Assembly (NCBI GenBank): GCA_015206945.1
Contig: JADEXV010000008.1
Span: forward strand, 1 to 64,000
Origin: Nostocales cyanobacterium LEGE 12452
GTDB taxonomy: Bacteria; Cyanobacteriota; Cyanobacteriia; Cyanobacteriales; Nostocaceae
DNA: 64,000 nucleotides
Direction: 5' to 3'
Translations under genes and position numbers: made by a program
Notes under the pieces: model-generated
Database searches by the model: none
Told to the model about the DNA's origin: nothing
What the model saw: the letters and a program-made list of their open reading frames with translations, nothing else
Shown here: positions 1 through 8,516 of the stretch, in pieces
How positions within the stretch are numbered: position 1 is the stretch's first letter
Layout: each line of letters begins with the position of its first letter

Positions 1-1147
1 GGGGTAGAAAAGATCGCTCCATTGGAATTGGAGAAACTGGTTCTGTCAGGGTAAACGTACCTGCTTCGATCCACTTTTTCAACTCTAGGGCGACTTGCCT
101 AGAAAAAAACAAACTCGCTAAGGGGGCAGAGCGTACTGCTTTGCCCTCTATAGTTATCCGCCCAGATTTGAGTTGGGCGTAACTCACCAAACCAAAGGTG
201 GGACGGACGCGCCGGGGAATAGAAAAATCTACTATTGGGGCTACTAAGTCTTGATCTTGGACGGCACAGTGTTCAATTACTTGTTCATTTAATACAGGTA
301 GTGGTACACCAACCCCTAACATTAATGAGGGGCCATAACTTTTGAAATAACACCCCCGCACCCAATGAGCATCCATTTGCTTGGCATCACCAATTAAAGC
401 TAAAGTGGCAGAAGGCCCAATCGGTGTACGATTAGCTAAACGCTTTTGTAAGGGGAAGTGCTGAGTGCCTTCCCAAGCAACATAACCAATACCGCCGCCT
501 AAAAAAATTCGAGTACCTATACCAACGAGTTGCAAATCGGGGTCGTTGAGTAAGGGGGAAATCGCACCAGGATTAGAATAAACAGCATTCCCCAAACGCG
601 GTTGTAAAGGGCCGAGATAGGTGAAGAGGGGGCGATCGCCACCATTTACACCAACAATAAAATTTTGATAAAGATTGCGCGGATTAAATAAATAAAACTG
701 ATTAATTGTCTCACTGGTAATTGTAGTTTCAAAATTTGCTCTGGGGTAACAATCTGTTACTTGTCCTTGGGCTTTCACGTGTATAGATTTACCAGCGATC
801 AAATCTTCGATTACATGACCGCCACCACGTTCTCGCACTTCTTCCCCATCCGTTGTCTCTACAGCGCAACTCGCACCTAAATATAAATCTACTGCCCCAA
901 AACCAGAGTATGTCGGCACGCCATCTAACCAACAACGGCGAATTTTTATTGGGGGATCAGTATGTCCCAGATTGATAATTGCACCACTTGATTCCATCGG
1001 CTCAAAAGTACCAGTGGTAACTACATCAACTTCTTTAGCAGCTTTAGTAACACCGATTTCTACAACTCGTGCTTTTAATTCTTCAGTTGTCAACACCACC
1101 GCACGTTGGCGCTTAATTTTCTCGTTAATTTCTGCAATTGTTCGCAT
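1..1147 (-). CDS. DUF39 / HcyBio family protein, probable L-aspartate semialdehyde sulfurtransferase (partial)
   Basis: I translated the open frame from the ATG at 1147 down to the left window edge; no stop appears in 382 codons, so the extreme C-terminus lies outside. The start MRTIAEINEKI and the glycine-rich block around GTRIFLGGGIGYV match the DUF39 (COG1900, HcyBio) family. In methanogens this family helps turn aspartate semialdehyde into homocysteine by adding sulfur; the cyanobacterial role is inferred from family only. Family members run to about 390-400 residues, so only a few residues should be missing. No neighbour of related function is visible on this side. Confidence 0.75.
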   Translation of the reverse strand, partial: MRTIAEINEKIKRQRAVVLTTEELKARVVEIGVTKAAKEVDVVTTGTFEPMESSGAIINLGHTDPPIKIRRCWLDGVPTYSGFGAVDLYLGASCAVETTDGEEVRERGGGHVIEDLIAGKSIHVKAQGQVTDCYPRANFETTITSETINQFYLFNPRNLYQNFIVGVNGGDRPLFTYLGPLQPRLGNAVYSNPGAISPLLNDPDLQLVGIGTRIFLGGGIGYVAWEGTQHFPLQKRLANRTPIGPSATLALIGDAKQMDAHWVRGCYFKSYGPSLMLGVGVPLPVLNEQVIEHCAVQDQDLVAPIVDFSIPRRVRPTFGLVSYAQLKSGRITIEGKAVRSAPLASLFFSRQVALELKKWIEAGTFTLTEPVSPIPMERSFLP

Positions 1148-1574
1148 CTTATCAGTGCTTACGCTTCCTGCTGAATGGTGAATGGGGAGAAACGCGATTA
1201 ATCGCGTCTATAACTAGGGAGTAGGAAAAAGAAATTTTCATTGCTCCTTGTGAATGTAGATGCTCTAGGCTTTTGGATAATTTCATCTCAAAATAGTTAT
1301 TACCAATCTCTGCGCAACAGCTTAACACCCCGAATAAGGATAAAATTCCAAAAAACAATTCAAGTATTGCAAAATTAAAATGATATATTTTTTGCGGTAA
1401 ACAAGCTGCCTGTATCGAAAATACTTTTTATTCTACGTAAAATTACTATAAACAAAGTCTTGCGTTATCAATTAAATGTATGTATGGTTACGATTATATG
1501 GATTTACTGGACTTAAATAATTTTACGTCAACCGAAAGAAACATTTCACCCAATAACGAATTGAGTAAGAGGCA
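1148..1574. other. Intergenic region with a short dispersed palindrome
   Basis: This divergent gap of 427 bases must carry the promoters of the DUF39 gene (minus) and the DUF4231 gene (plus). It contains the palindrome ACGCGATTAATCGCGT at 1192-1207; the same core recurs at 48153-48172, so it is a dispersed repeat, not a local operator. The minus-strand frame at 1152-1358 has no recognisable protein features and I do not treat it as a gene. Confidence 0.5.
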
Positions 1575-2453
1575 ATGACTACTTCTGAATTAGCTAATCT
1601 TGAGCAAAGAAACCAAAATAAGATTTCCGATAGGATTGAAAATTTCTCCTCTTCATCAGATGAAAAAAAGTTGTTTAACCTGAAGGTAATAGAGTATTTA
1701 CTACTTGCAGCTTTTGTCTCTGCTGGACTCTTTATTATTTTTCTTTCAGACGATAAAACAGTTGTAATTTCTGGAGCGGTATCTCTAACTTTTTTGTTTT
1801 TTTTGTTGCTCATCAATGGACAAGTATATCAGAACTATAAGCAGTCCGCTTATAAATCTGAACTCACCAAAAAAGCTGAACTCTATAGTTATTTATTGAC
1901 CAATCCTAATTCTTGGAATAAAGATACACTGACTCTGACAAGAGGGAAGGCTTTACAATACAGTCAAGACTTAATTGACGATTATAAAAAAATTAGGGGT
2001 TTATCAAGGAACCTTTACTATAGTTTGCAAATTGCGACCGTGATTTTATCAGGAGTCACACCGATTTTAGTTCTGGTAGACAAATTAGAAGCAGGACAAG
2101 CTTGGCTGAAGTGGCTCCCTGTGCTTTGCCCAGCTATTGCTTCTATAGTTGCTAGTATAGTTACCTCTTTTCCTTTTCAGAAGAATTCGCTTGCTGCTAA
2201 TACAGCCGTTGAATTATTAGAAGCAGAACAAGAGAAATTTATATTGGGCGTGACTCCGCCTTATCGTTGTTATGATGTATCTGACGAAACCCAACAGCAA
2301 CAAAAGGCAAGTCAAGCATTAGAATATTTTATTGTTCAAGTGAACAATATTCATCTCAACCAGTTGCAACAAACTAGTGAGACGCAATCAGAGAAGACAG
2401 AATCAGCTTCATCTAATGAGTCAAACAAAGCAGAAGCAGAGGTAAAGAGCTAG
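1575..2453 (+). CDS. DUF4231 (SLATT-like) membrane protein
   Basis: A 292-residue protein with four predicted membrane segments in two pairs: about residues 40-57 and 63-82, then about 153-172 and 183-202. The segment RNLYYSLQIATVILSG and the second hydrophobic helix with the following charged helix resemble DUF4231, a two-helix membrane domain related to the SLATT families, which are often linked to phage-defence or nucleotide-signalling effectors. The extra N-terminal hairpin is not part of the usual DUF4231 core. The last 40 residues are Ser/Glu/Asn-rich and probably disordered. No nucleotide-synthesising partner gene lies next to it, so a defence role is only a possibility. Confidence 0.6.
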   Translation: MTTSELANLEQRNQNKISDRIENFSSSSDEKKLFNLKVIEYLLLAAFVSAGLFIIFLSDDKTVVISGAVSLTFLFFLLLINGQVYQNYKQSAYKSELTKKAELYSYLLTNPNSWNKDTLTLTRGKALQYSQDLIDDYKKIRGLSRNLYYSLQIATVILSGVTPILVLVDKLEAGQAWLKWLPVLCPAIASIVASIVTSFPFQKNSLAANTAVELLEAEQEKFILGVTPPYRCYDVSDETQQQQKASQALEYFIVQVNNIHLNQLQQTSETQSEKTESASSNESNKAEAEVKS

Positions 2454-2540
2454 AACAAATAATAGCTAATTAGCGAATTGTGTCCATGCTCATGGCTATT
2501 CTTTCAAAGAGGATTTATTCAGACTGACTCAAAAGCATGA

Positions 2541-2583
2541 GATTCCCAACTTTTTTAAAAAGTCGGGAATCTTATTGTTTTTT
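2541..2583 (+). terminator. Rho-independent terminator after the DUF4231 gene
   Basis: GATTCCCAAC plus a T-run pairs with AAGTCGGGAATC (2541-2571, one mismatch) and is followed by a T-rich tract. It lies about 90 bases after the stop codon. The 78-codon frame that begins at 2537 starts inside this hairpin and is unlikely to be a gene. Confidence 0.65.
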
Positions 2584-2679
2584 CACTCCGACACTCATTA
2601 TCGCAATTGCTTCAAAATTTGCAAGGCTTGATATAACTCGATTTATTGAGTTTTTTAACTTTCCAGTTATTATTCCATG

Positions 2680-2799
2680 TTTGGTTAAGGTAAGAGACGT
2701 GATGAATCTCCGTCCCTACAATAATTATTATTCTTTCGTCTTGACGGCGATTTATAGCATCTTTTTGATCTAAAATTTTCATCAAAAACCTTAACCAAA
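2680..2799. repeat. Inverted-repeat-bounded 120-bp segment
   Basis: TTTGGTTAAGG at 2680-2690 is repeated in inverted orientation at 2789-2799, and a nested inverted repeat (TTTTTGAT/ATCAAAAA) lies near its right side at about 2762-2789. This could be a small MITE-like element or a folded 3' region shared by the two convergent genes. There is no clear target duplication. Confidence 0.3.
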
Positions 2800-2833
2800 T
2801 CGTATTGCCGCATTGAAAGTCGAGTGACTAATC

Positions 2834-3979
2834 TTATTTTTTCAAGATATCATCACCAATCGAGGGATTCTCATTTATATCTGGATTTTCTGCCGTCCAA
2901 TTATCATCTGTTCCAGGAGATTCAGAAACTATCACAAATTCAGTCTCTTTTTTATGATTATTTCCCCATTCATCTAAAACATCTTTAATTAATACCTCTT
3001 GTAACCAAATCTTAGCAACAACAGTTAAAGGTAGCGCTAGGAATAATCCTAAAAAGCCAAAGAAAGTTACGAAAAATAGCTGGGCTATTAAGGTGATAGC
3101 GGGTAGCAATGAGACTTGATGCGCCATGACAACAGGCGTAATAAAATTACTCTCAATCTGTTGAATAATAAAGTAGAGAATCAAGACAGCGATCGCTTTC
3201 CAAGGTTCATCCAAAAAAGCGATCGCCATTGCTGGGATTACACTCATTGTTGGCCCCAAATTGGGAATCAAGTTAAAAAATCCCGCTAAAACCGATAAAG
3301 CAAGTGCTGCCTTGACATGCAAAATTGATAAGCCAATCAGACTCATCACCCCCACTACAAAGATGGCAATGAAAGCGCCTGTAATCCATCCCTCCAAAGA
3401 GACTTCACATTTATCTAAAATTCCATCTACCCGCCGCCGATAAAATGAGGGGAAAAGCCGCACAAATACTTTGCGGTAAGCCACGGGGTCGGCTAAGATC
3501 ATTCCTGTTAAAACCAACACTAGCAAAATCTTGAGGACAACTTCCAAAGAGCCAGATACAAAGGCGAAGGAGTTTCCCAGTAAGCGATTGGCGAAGGGCT
3601 GTACTTGTTGGATCAGACTATTAATATCTGGGATGTAAGGAACTAACTGGTCAGGAATACGAGTTCTCAGGGCATCAAGCCAACTATTAAAGCGTCCAAA
3701 CCCTCTAGGAACTTGATAGGTTAATTCTTGAAACTGCTGGGCAAATGGCGGCACAATAAGCCAGAAAAAACCCACGACACCTGCAAAAAAGATAGCTACT
3801 GCTAAGAGGACAGCGAATCCACGCCTCATCCCAAATCTTTGAAAGCGTTTAGCTAGGCGATTTAAGGTGGTGGCTAACACAACTGCGGCAAACATCAGCA
3901 AAAGCACTTCCCGAATTTGCCACAAGATGTATAAACAAAGAAGTATGGCGATTAAGCCGATCCATTGACCCAGGTTCAC
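2834..3979 (-). CDS. AI-2E family transporter (PerM/TqsA-like permease)
   Basis: A 381-residue integral membrane protein with the family layout: N-terminal helices (about 5-75), a soluble region of about 80-145, then a cluster of C-terminal helices ending near residue 335. The stretch LAGFFNLIPNLGPTMSVIPA and the downstream ESNFITPVVM are conserved signatures. Members act as secondary exporters or permeases; the substrate cannot be read from sequence, and autoinducer-2 is not implied for a cyanobacterium. The last 45 residues form an acidic tail. The gene is monocistronic here. Confidence 0.85.
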   Translation of the reverse strand: MNLGQWIGLIAILLCLYILWQIREVLLLMFAAVVLATTLNRLAKRFQRFGMRRGFAVLLAVAIFFAGVVGFFWLIVPPFAQQFQELTYQVPRGFGRFNSWLDALRTRIPDQLVPYIPDINSLIQQVQPFANRLLGNSFAFVSGSLEVVLKILLVLVLTGMILADPVAYRKVFVRLFPSFYRRRVDGILDKCEVSLEGWITGAFIAIFVVGVMSLIGLSILHVKAALALSVLAGFFNLIPNLGPTMSVIPAMAIAFLDEPWKAIAVLILYFIIQQIESNFITPVVMAHQVSLLPAITLIAQLFFVTFFGFLGLFLALPLTVVAKIWLQEVLIKDVLDEWGNNHKKETEFVIVSESPGTDDNWTAENPDINENPSIGDDILKK

Positions 3980-4069
3980 AGGCTAACTCCCAACGGTTGG
4001 CAAGATGCAATTTTCTTGTAATTCAGCTAGGTTAGCTGATTTTAGGAACTTATGCGTAGATAGTTTGAG

Positions 4070-4261
4070 TTAATTTTGTTTTTGTGCTTGAAATCGCCAC
4101 AGTAGAGCGATCGCTATGATCGCAATCGGCAACAATACTATAATCAGGGCATTGGTTGCTGTCGCCGGAATTGGTAGACTTGGCCCTGCATACTTAATCA
4201 ATACTGATAACAAAGCCGAGAGTAAAAGCAGTTTTATAATTAATCCTAGTTGATTTTCCAT
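4070..4261 (-). CDS. Small two-helix membrane protein of unknown function
   Basis: A 63-residue frame read from the internal ATG (MENQLGLIIKLLLL). An upstream start at 4294 would add eleven polar residues before the first helix and is less likely. Two hydrophobic stretches (about residues 5-22 and 32-54) are separated by a Pro-rich turn with PSLPIPATA, and a basic end RFQAQKQ follows. It looks like the small conserved hypothetical membrane proteins common in filamentous cyanobacteria. No function can be assigned. Confidence 0.6.
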   Translation of the reverse strand: MENQLGLIIKLLLLSALLSVLIKYAGPSLPIPATATNALIIVLLPIAIIAIALLWRFQAQKQN

Positions 4262-4524
4262 AAAAGTACGGTAATAGAGATTTTTGTGGTACATACAAAT
4301 TTGCGCTGTACCGTGTAGTTTCTAGAATAAACCCACAGATACAATCCTTGTAGTTTTCACAAAAATATAATAAGGATGTGAGGCGCGATCGCTATTACAC
4401 TTTGTTAGTGCTGCCTGAACCTCAGACAGCACATTATACACTATTAAAGCTTTACAGAAAGTAACCAAAGCAGCCTTTGAGTAATTTAAACTAAGCACAA
4501 AGAAATGCAGAGTTTTATTAAACT

Positions 4525-5517
4525 TTATTTGCTCCGAGCTGGCTCAATTCTATATTTAGCTTTAATCAATTCAGGCAATTCTATCAAAAGCTTTTTCACT
4601 CTAGATTGAATATATTTAGGATTTTTAGGTACACGTTTAGCTATATACCTTAATAAAGCAATCTGATAGCCAAACTTATATTGAATTGCGGAAAATATAT
4701 TAGACTTGACCTTGTTGCCTGAACCATTGTCTAGGTTTTTTAACTTTGATACTTCACGACGATATACGGGATGTTCTCCCCAAACACAGGCAAAATGTAC
4801 AAGAGCAGGAGATACCATCTGATTGTATTTTTGAAAAGTAGATTTACCTGTAATCGCATCTATATCAAAAGAACCACGAAGACCGATAGGTGTTCGCATC
4901 ATCTGACCATTATCTTCAAACATACTTTGATTGTGTAGCATCATAGCTAGACCAAAAATACGTTCATCATTAGGCCCATCACCACGGAATTCACTAATAC
5001 CTAGCTTTTTCCAATCTCTTGAAAATTCTAGTGCTGTTTCAAAAAATGCCTTAGTAGTATCGTTTTTTTCAAAATAATAGAGACCTCCATTAAATCTAGG
5101 TAACTTTGTCAGATTAAATCGCTTGAGTGTGTCATCTACATCAATGAATTTATCTTTATCACCTGCTTGAAGATATTCATTACCTGCCACACTAAAACTT
5201 CTGCCTTTAAAATCATCAAAAATAAAGTTAATATCCCTTACTGCTATGCAATCACTATCAATACAAAGTGTATATTCAAATGGGGAATAATCATAAACAT
5301 GAAGTTTTTGTTTGACGTTAGAACCATATTCCTGTTTAAGATTTATAACGCAATCATAAAGTTTTAGTAAATCTTTATCGTTTTCATGATCAGTAACAAT
5401 AGCACGCGGAATATTTGGTGAATGAAGACGTAGAGAACGTGCTAATGACTTTGCCATATCAAGATAATAAGAAGCTCCGTAAGCATATGTGATAATACCA
5501 CGTTGTGAAATAAACAT
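4525..5517 (-). CDS. Glycosyltransferase-like protein (GT-A fold, nucleotide-sugar type)
   Basis: A 330-residue soluble protein. The N-terminal pattern (residues about 7-40) resembles a Rossmann-type nucleotide-sugar domain: a strand, then a helix rich in LARSLR, then IPRAIVTD. The DSDC at about residues 88-91 fits the metal-binding DxD motif of GT-A enzymes, and FNGGLYYFE near residue 144 fits the conserved acceptor-site segment of GT8-like folds. The C-terminus is basic. Donor and acceptor are unknown. It stands alone, with long AT-rich gaps on both sides, and its codon use is notably AT-rich, which is compatible with transfer. Confidence 0.55.
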   Translation of the reverse strand: MFISQRGIITYAYGASYYLDMAKSLARSLRLHSPNIPRAIVTDHENDKDLLKLYDCVINLKQEYGSNVKQKLHVYDYSPFEYTLCIDSDCIAVRDINFIFDDFKGRSFSVAGNEYLQAGDKDKFIDVDDTLKRFNLTKLPRFNGGLYYFEKNDTTKAFFETALEFSRDWKKLGISEFRGDGPNDERIFGLAMMLHNQSMFEDNGQMMRTPIGLRGSFDIDAITGKSTFQKYNQMVSPALVHFACVWGEHPVYRREVSKLKNLDNGSGNKVKSNIFSAIQYKFGYQIALLRYIAKRVPKNPKYIQSRVKKLLIELPELIKAKYRIEPARSK

Positions 5518-5978
5518 TATTTATTATTAGTTAATAGTAACCAAGCTTTAGTTGTCTAGCTGCATTCTACCTTACACGCCAAAGGATGAATATCTACTAA
5601 TATCAACCAAGCTTAAATTTTATATAAAGTGCCCGTAAAGTCAATCTGTTGAAACCTACCTGTCTATAACTTTGAAGCTTTTTTTAGAAGTATAGGCAGG
5701 TTAAAACAAAAAGCGAACTTTACAGCAAGAAACAGCACAGATATCGAATTTTATATTCATCCAAGCCTAAAATTAAATGTAGAAAATAGATTTCCATTAC
5801 ATCTATTAACTTGATACTAGGGGCTTGCAAAAAATAAATTATCTCCAATTATTTGTATACAGCAGTTTTCTTTAGCATGAAGCACAAATTCACTGGTTTT
5901 GAGGCAGGAGGGAGAAGAATAATTTGATTTGTAAATCCTTGGTTTTGTACCTCATTTAGTTGCAAAGCGCTGTATTTT

Positions 5979-6004
5979 TAGGGGCGCAAGGCCTTGCGCC
6001 CCTA
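5979..6004. repeat. 26-bp perfect palindrome (dispersed cyanobacterial repeat)
   Basis: Two GGGGCGCAAGG-type arms meet head to head with no loop and are bounded by TA on each side. It lies in a gene-free region, so it is not the terminator of a visible gene. Palindromes of this kind are dispersed many times in Nostoc-type genomes. Confidence 0.6.
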
Positions 6005-6090
6005 CTATGGTTTTTTAACTGGAAGCCCTTTAAAATCAGTGCGAGAACCTAGTACAGGTTGGTGGTAATAAACAGGCCATATTGTTGGGG

Positions 6091-6255
6091 GAAGAAATAA
6101 TCAGGTTAAAACCCATCCATTCTGGGGTGCGAGATCAACTTCAACAGCTGATCAACAAACACAAAACGCCGCAACTCCTAGTGCTACGAGCCAAAGTAAT
6201 TCTCATGGCATCAAAGGTCAAAATCATCGTGAAGTCGCCCTAAATTTAGACATCA
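6091..6255 (+). pseudogene. Remnant of an IS630-family transposase N-terminus
   Basis: The frame from 6091 encodes a segment ending HKTPQLLVLRAKVILMASK, which matches the helix-turn-helix start of IS630 transposases (the pattern of Leu, His, Thr-Pro-Gln and then LRA at the recognition helix). After ASK the match continues in another frame as GQNHREVALNLDI, so about one base has been lost near 6214. The DDE catalytic domain is absent. Confidence 0.5.
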
Positions 6256-6399
6256 AGAACCAAAGTACGTTCTTTGACGATCGCAATGCAACGCTAAACT
6301 TTCCACAGCTTGGAGTATTGGTATAACTTTGATTTTGACTTCGGGGATTGAGATGGTAGTGAGTAAACATTTCATTAATTTGGAATGGTGAGGCAGTCT

Positions 6400-6560
6400 G
6401 GTCTTCTCCCAAAGGGAGAGGCTAGCGCCAAGGGGGTTCTCCCCATGAGGAACTGCCGTTAGCGCAGCGTTAGCGAGCCTGCGAGCGTCACCCGTTAGCG
6501 AGTCTTCTCCCAAGGGGAGACGCCAAGGGGAGACGCCAAGGGCGAACGAGCGTCAGGGGT
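6400..6560. repeat. Repeat-rich stretch of GGGAGA/GCCAAGGG modules
   Basis: Blocks such as TTCTCCCAAAGGGAGAGG and repeated GGGGAGACGCCAAGGG occur in tandem and inverted arrangement. The 21-bp string at 6414-6434 recurs exactly at 42528-42548. Short reading frames over this area on the minus strand are by-products of the repeats. Confidence 0.55.
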
Positions 6561-6639
6561 GGTTTATTTCCACCGTGCTGTACTAGTTGATTGTTCACCT
6601 ATTAAGAGATACTAAAAGCAGGTACATAGGCAAGAAAAG

Positions 6640-7809
6640 ATGGAATCCCTAACCTCTCGTATGCAGGTGGTACAATCACCAATTATTCCTGTGGTTGGGG
6701 AACTGATTAAAAACTCTCCTGGAACCATCTCTCTAGGACAAGGTGTTGTTTTTTACAACCCACCACATGAAGCCATAGAATTTTTAGCTAAATTCTTAGC
6801 CGAACCCACCAATAATTTATACAAATCAGTTGAGGGAATTCCCCCTTTACTGACAGCACTTGCTGGAAAATTGCAAGCCTTCAACGGGATTGAAATCAAC
6901 GAGGAAAACTGCATCGTTGTGACAGCAGGGAGCAATATGGGATTTATGAATGCCATCCTTGCTATCACTAATCCAGGTGACGAAATTATTCTGAATACAC
7001 CCTACTATTTCAACCACGAAATGGCGATCGCAATGGCTGGGTGTCGTGCAGTCTTAGTGGCGACAGATGAAAATTACCAACTACGAAAAGAAGCGATCGC
7101 TCAAGCAATTACTCCTAAAACACGCGCTGTAGTGACGATTTCACCAAATAATCCCACTGGAGTTGTCTATTCTGAAGCCGCATTGCGCCAAGTAAATCAA
7201 ATTTGTGCTACTCACAGTATTTACCACATCAGCGATGAAGCTTATGAATACTTTACATATAACTGTGTAAAACACGTTTCACCTGGCTCATTTCGTAATA
7301 GCAGCGAGTACACCATTTCTCTATATAGTTTTTCTAAAGCATACGGTTTTGCCAGTTGGCGCATTGGCTATATGGTGATTCCCCAACACTTACTTGTTGC
7401 CGTTAAAAAAGTCCAGGATACAATTTTGATTTGTCCGCCAGTCATTTCTCAATATGCAGCGTTAGGGGCATTGCAGGCAAAAGAGGATTATTTGAATAGT
7501 CATATAGGAGCGATTGCTCAGGTACGCCAACTAGTATTAAACTCTCTTAATCGTCTACAAGGCTTATGTAGCGTTATCCCTGCCAATGGCGCTTTCTATT
7601 TTTTCCTCAAAGTTCATACCCAGATGGATACTTTTGAGCTAGTCAAACAACTGATCCAGGAACATAAAGTAGCAGTTATTCCAGGTACAACCTTTGGCAT
7701 AGATAACGGATGCTATCTACGCGTTGCCTATGGGGCGCTACAAAAAGAGACAGCAAAAGAAGGTATAGAAAGATTAGTACAAGGTTTGGAAACTATAGTT
7801 AGGAGTTAA
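6640..7809 (+). CDS. Class I/II pyridoxal-phosphate aminotransferase
   Basis: A 389-residue fold-type I aminotransferase of the AspC-like group. Visible active-site features are SPNNPTG (Asn171), DEAYE with Asp199 and Tyr202, the Schiff-base lysine in SFSKAYG (Lys233), RIGY (Arg241) and a late LRVAYG segment with the carboxylate-binding arginine. It should move amino groups between an amino acid and a 2-oxo acid in the cytosol. The substrate (aspartate, aromatic or other) cannot be fixed from sequence. The ATG at 6640 follows a gene-poor repeat zone. The yjbQ-like gene starts 86 bases after its stop, so the two may be co-transcribed. Confidence 0.85.
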   Translation: MESLTSRMQVVQSPIIPVVGELIKNSPGTISLGQGVVFYNPPHEAIEFLAKFLAEPTNNLYKSVEGIPPLLTALAGKLQAFNGIEINEENCIVVTAGSNMGFMNAILAITNPGDEIILNTPYYFNHEMAIAMAGCRAVLVATDENYQLRKEAIAQAITPKTRAVVTISPNNPTGVVYSEAALRQVNQICATHSIYHISDEAYEYFTYNCVKHVSPGSFRNSSEYTISLYSFSKAYGFASWRIGYMVIPQHLLVAVKKVQDTILICPPVISQYAALGALQAKEDYLNSHIGAIAQVRQLVLNSLNRLQGLCSVIPANGAFYFFLKVHTQMDTFELVKQLIQEHKVAVIPGTTFGIDNGCYLRVAYGALQKETAKEGIERLVQGLETIVRS

Positions 7810-7895
7810 AAGTCATTCAATTCCTGCCTCCTTCAAAAAGGCGTTAAGCTGTGTTAGCCTACCTAATCCGCAATTCCAAATATAAAATTCAACAG

Positions 7896-8333
7896 ATGCC
7901 AATTATTCATAAGTTAATTGAAATTGAAACTGAGCCAAAAATTCATATTCATCATATCACCCCACAAATTCAAGATTTTATTGCCTCAACATCCATTAAA
8001 AATGGACAAGTTTTAATATTTTCTCAACACACTACAACAGCGTTATCTATCAACGAAAATGAAGTCAGATTATTAGAAGATATAAAAGTATTCTTGCAAA
8101 AAATAGCACCGGAATCAGACAGCTATTTGCATAATGACTTGCATTTAAGAGATGTCCCAGAAGATGAACCGATTAATGCTCACTCTCATTTAATGGCAAT
8201 GATGCTGACCACTAGTGAGATAATTCCCATTGTGGATGGTAAATTAGCTTTGGGAACCTGGCAATCTGTGTTGTTTTTTGAGTTGGATGGCCCACGTAAA
8301 AGAACGGTATTTGTACAAATTTCTGGCGAATAA
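7896..8333 (+). CDS. YjbQ / UPF0047 family protein
   Basis: I start this 145-residue protein at the internal ATG (MPIIHKLIEIETEP), because family members begin just before this first strand and an earlier start at 7851 would add an atypical basic leader. Signature segments are IFSQHTTTALSINENE (a conserved His-Thr-Thr), HNDLHLRDVPEDEPINAHSH, and LALGTWQSVLFFELDGPRKR at the C-terminus. The family forms small trimers; some members rescue thiamine-phosphate synthase mutants. The biological role in cyanobacteria is not established. Confidence 0.85.
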   Translation: MPIIHKLIEIETEPKIHIHHITPQIQDFIASTSIKNGQVLIFSQHTTTALSINENEVRLLEDIKVFLQKIAPESDSYLHNDLHLRDVPEDEPINAHSHLMAMMLTTSEIIPIVDGKLALGTWQSVLFFELDGPRKRTVFVQISGE

Positions 8334-8516
8334 TGCAATTTCAAACCTGCCATCCTCCCACAACAAGCTAAATCTGAGAGAATTACGAACACGACTAATA
8401 AGTAGAGCAATTGAATTTACCTACAGCAATTAAAAACCTGAAAGAATGTTTTCCAGCATCACCTTCCTTTCCACAAACCAGGACTTTCGTTGTGTCAAAG
8501 GCAGAGGCCATTAGTT

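Larger units (their letters stand above)
6052..6583. mobile_element. Decayed IS630-type element with terminal inverted repeats and TA flanks
   Basis: The left end starts GTACAGGTTGGTGGTAATAA. The right end, read on the minus strand, starts GTACAGCACGGTGGAAATAA, so 18 of the first 22 positions agree. Each end is flanked by TA (6050-6051 and 6584-6585), the target duplication expected of IS630/Tc1-mariner elements. Inside are a frameshifted transposase N-terminus and then non-coding repeats in place of the catalytic domain. The element is therefore dead. A 96-bp MITE at 53213-53308 has related ends. Confidence 0.6.

Noticed and set aside
1152-1358. 68-codon minus-strand frame upstream of the DUF4231 gene
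   Set aside because: It spans the GCGATTAATCGC palindrome and lacks domain or ribosome-site support.
2537-2773. 78-codon frame on the plus strand
   Set aside because: It begins inside a terminator hairpin, has AT-biased composition and contains an inverted-repeat arm; no protein features.
6224-6513. Two overlapping minus-strand frames in the IS relic
   Set aside because: Both are encoded by the GGGAGA/GCCAAGGG repeat modules.
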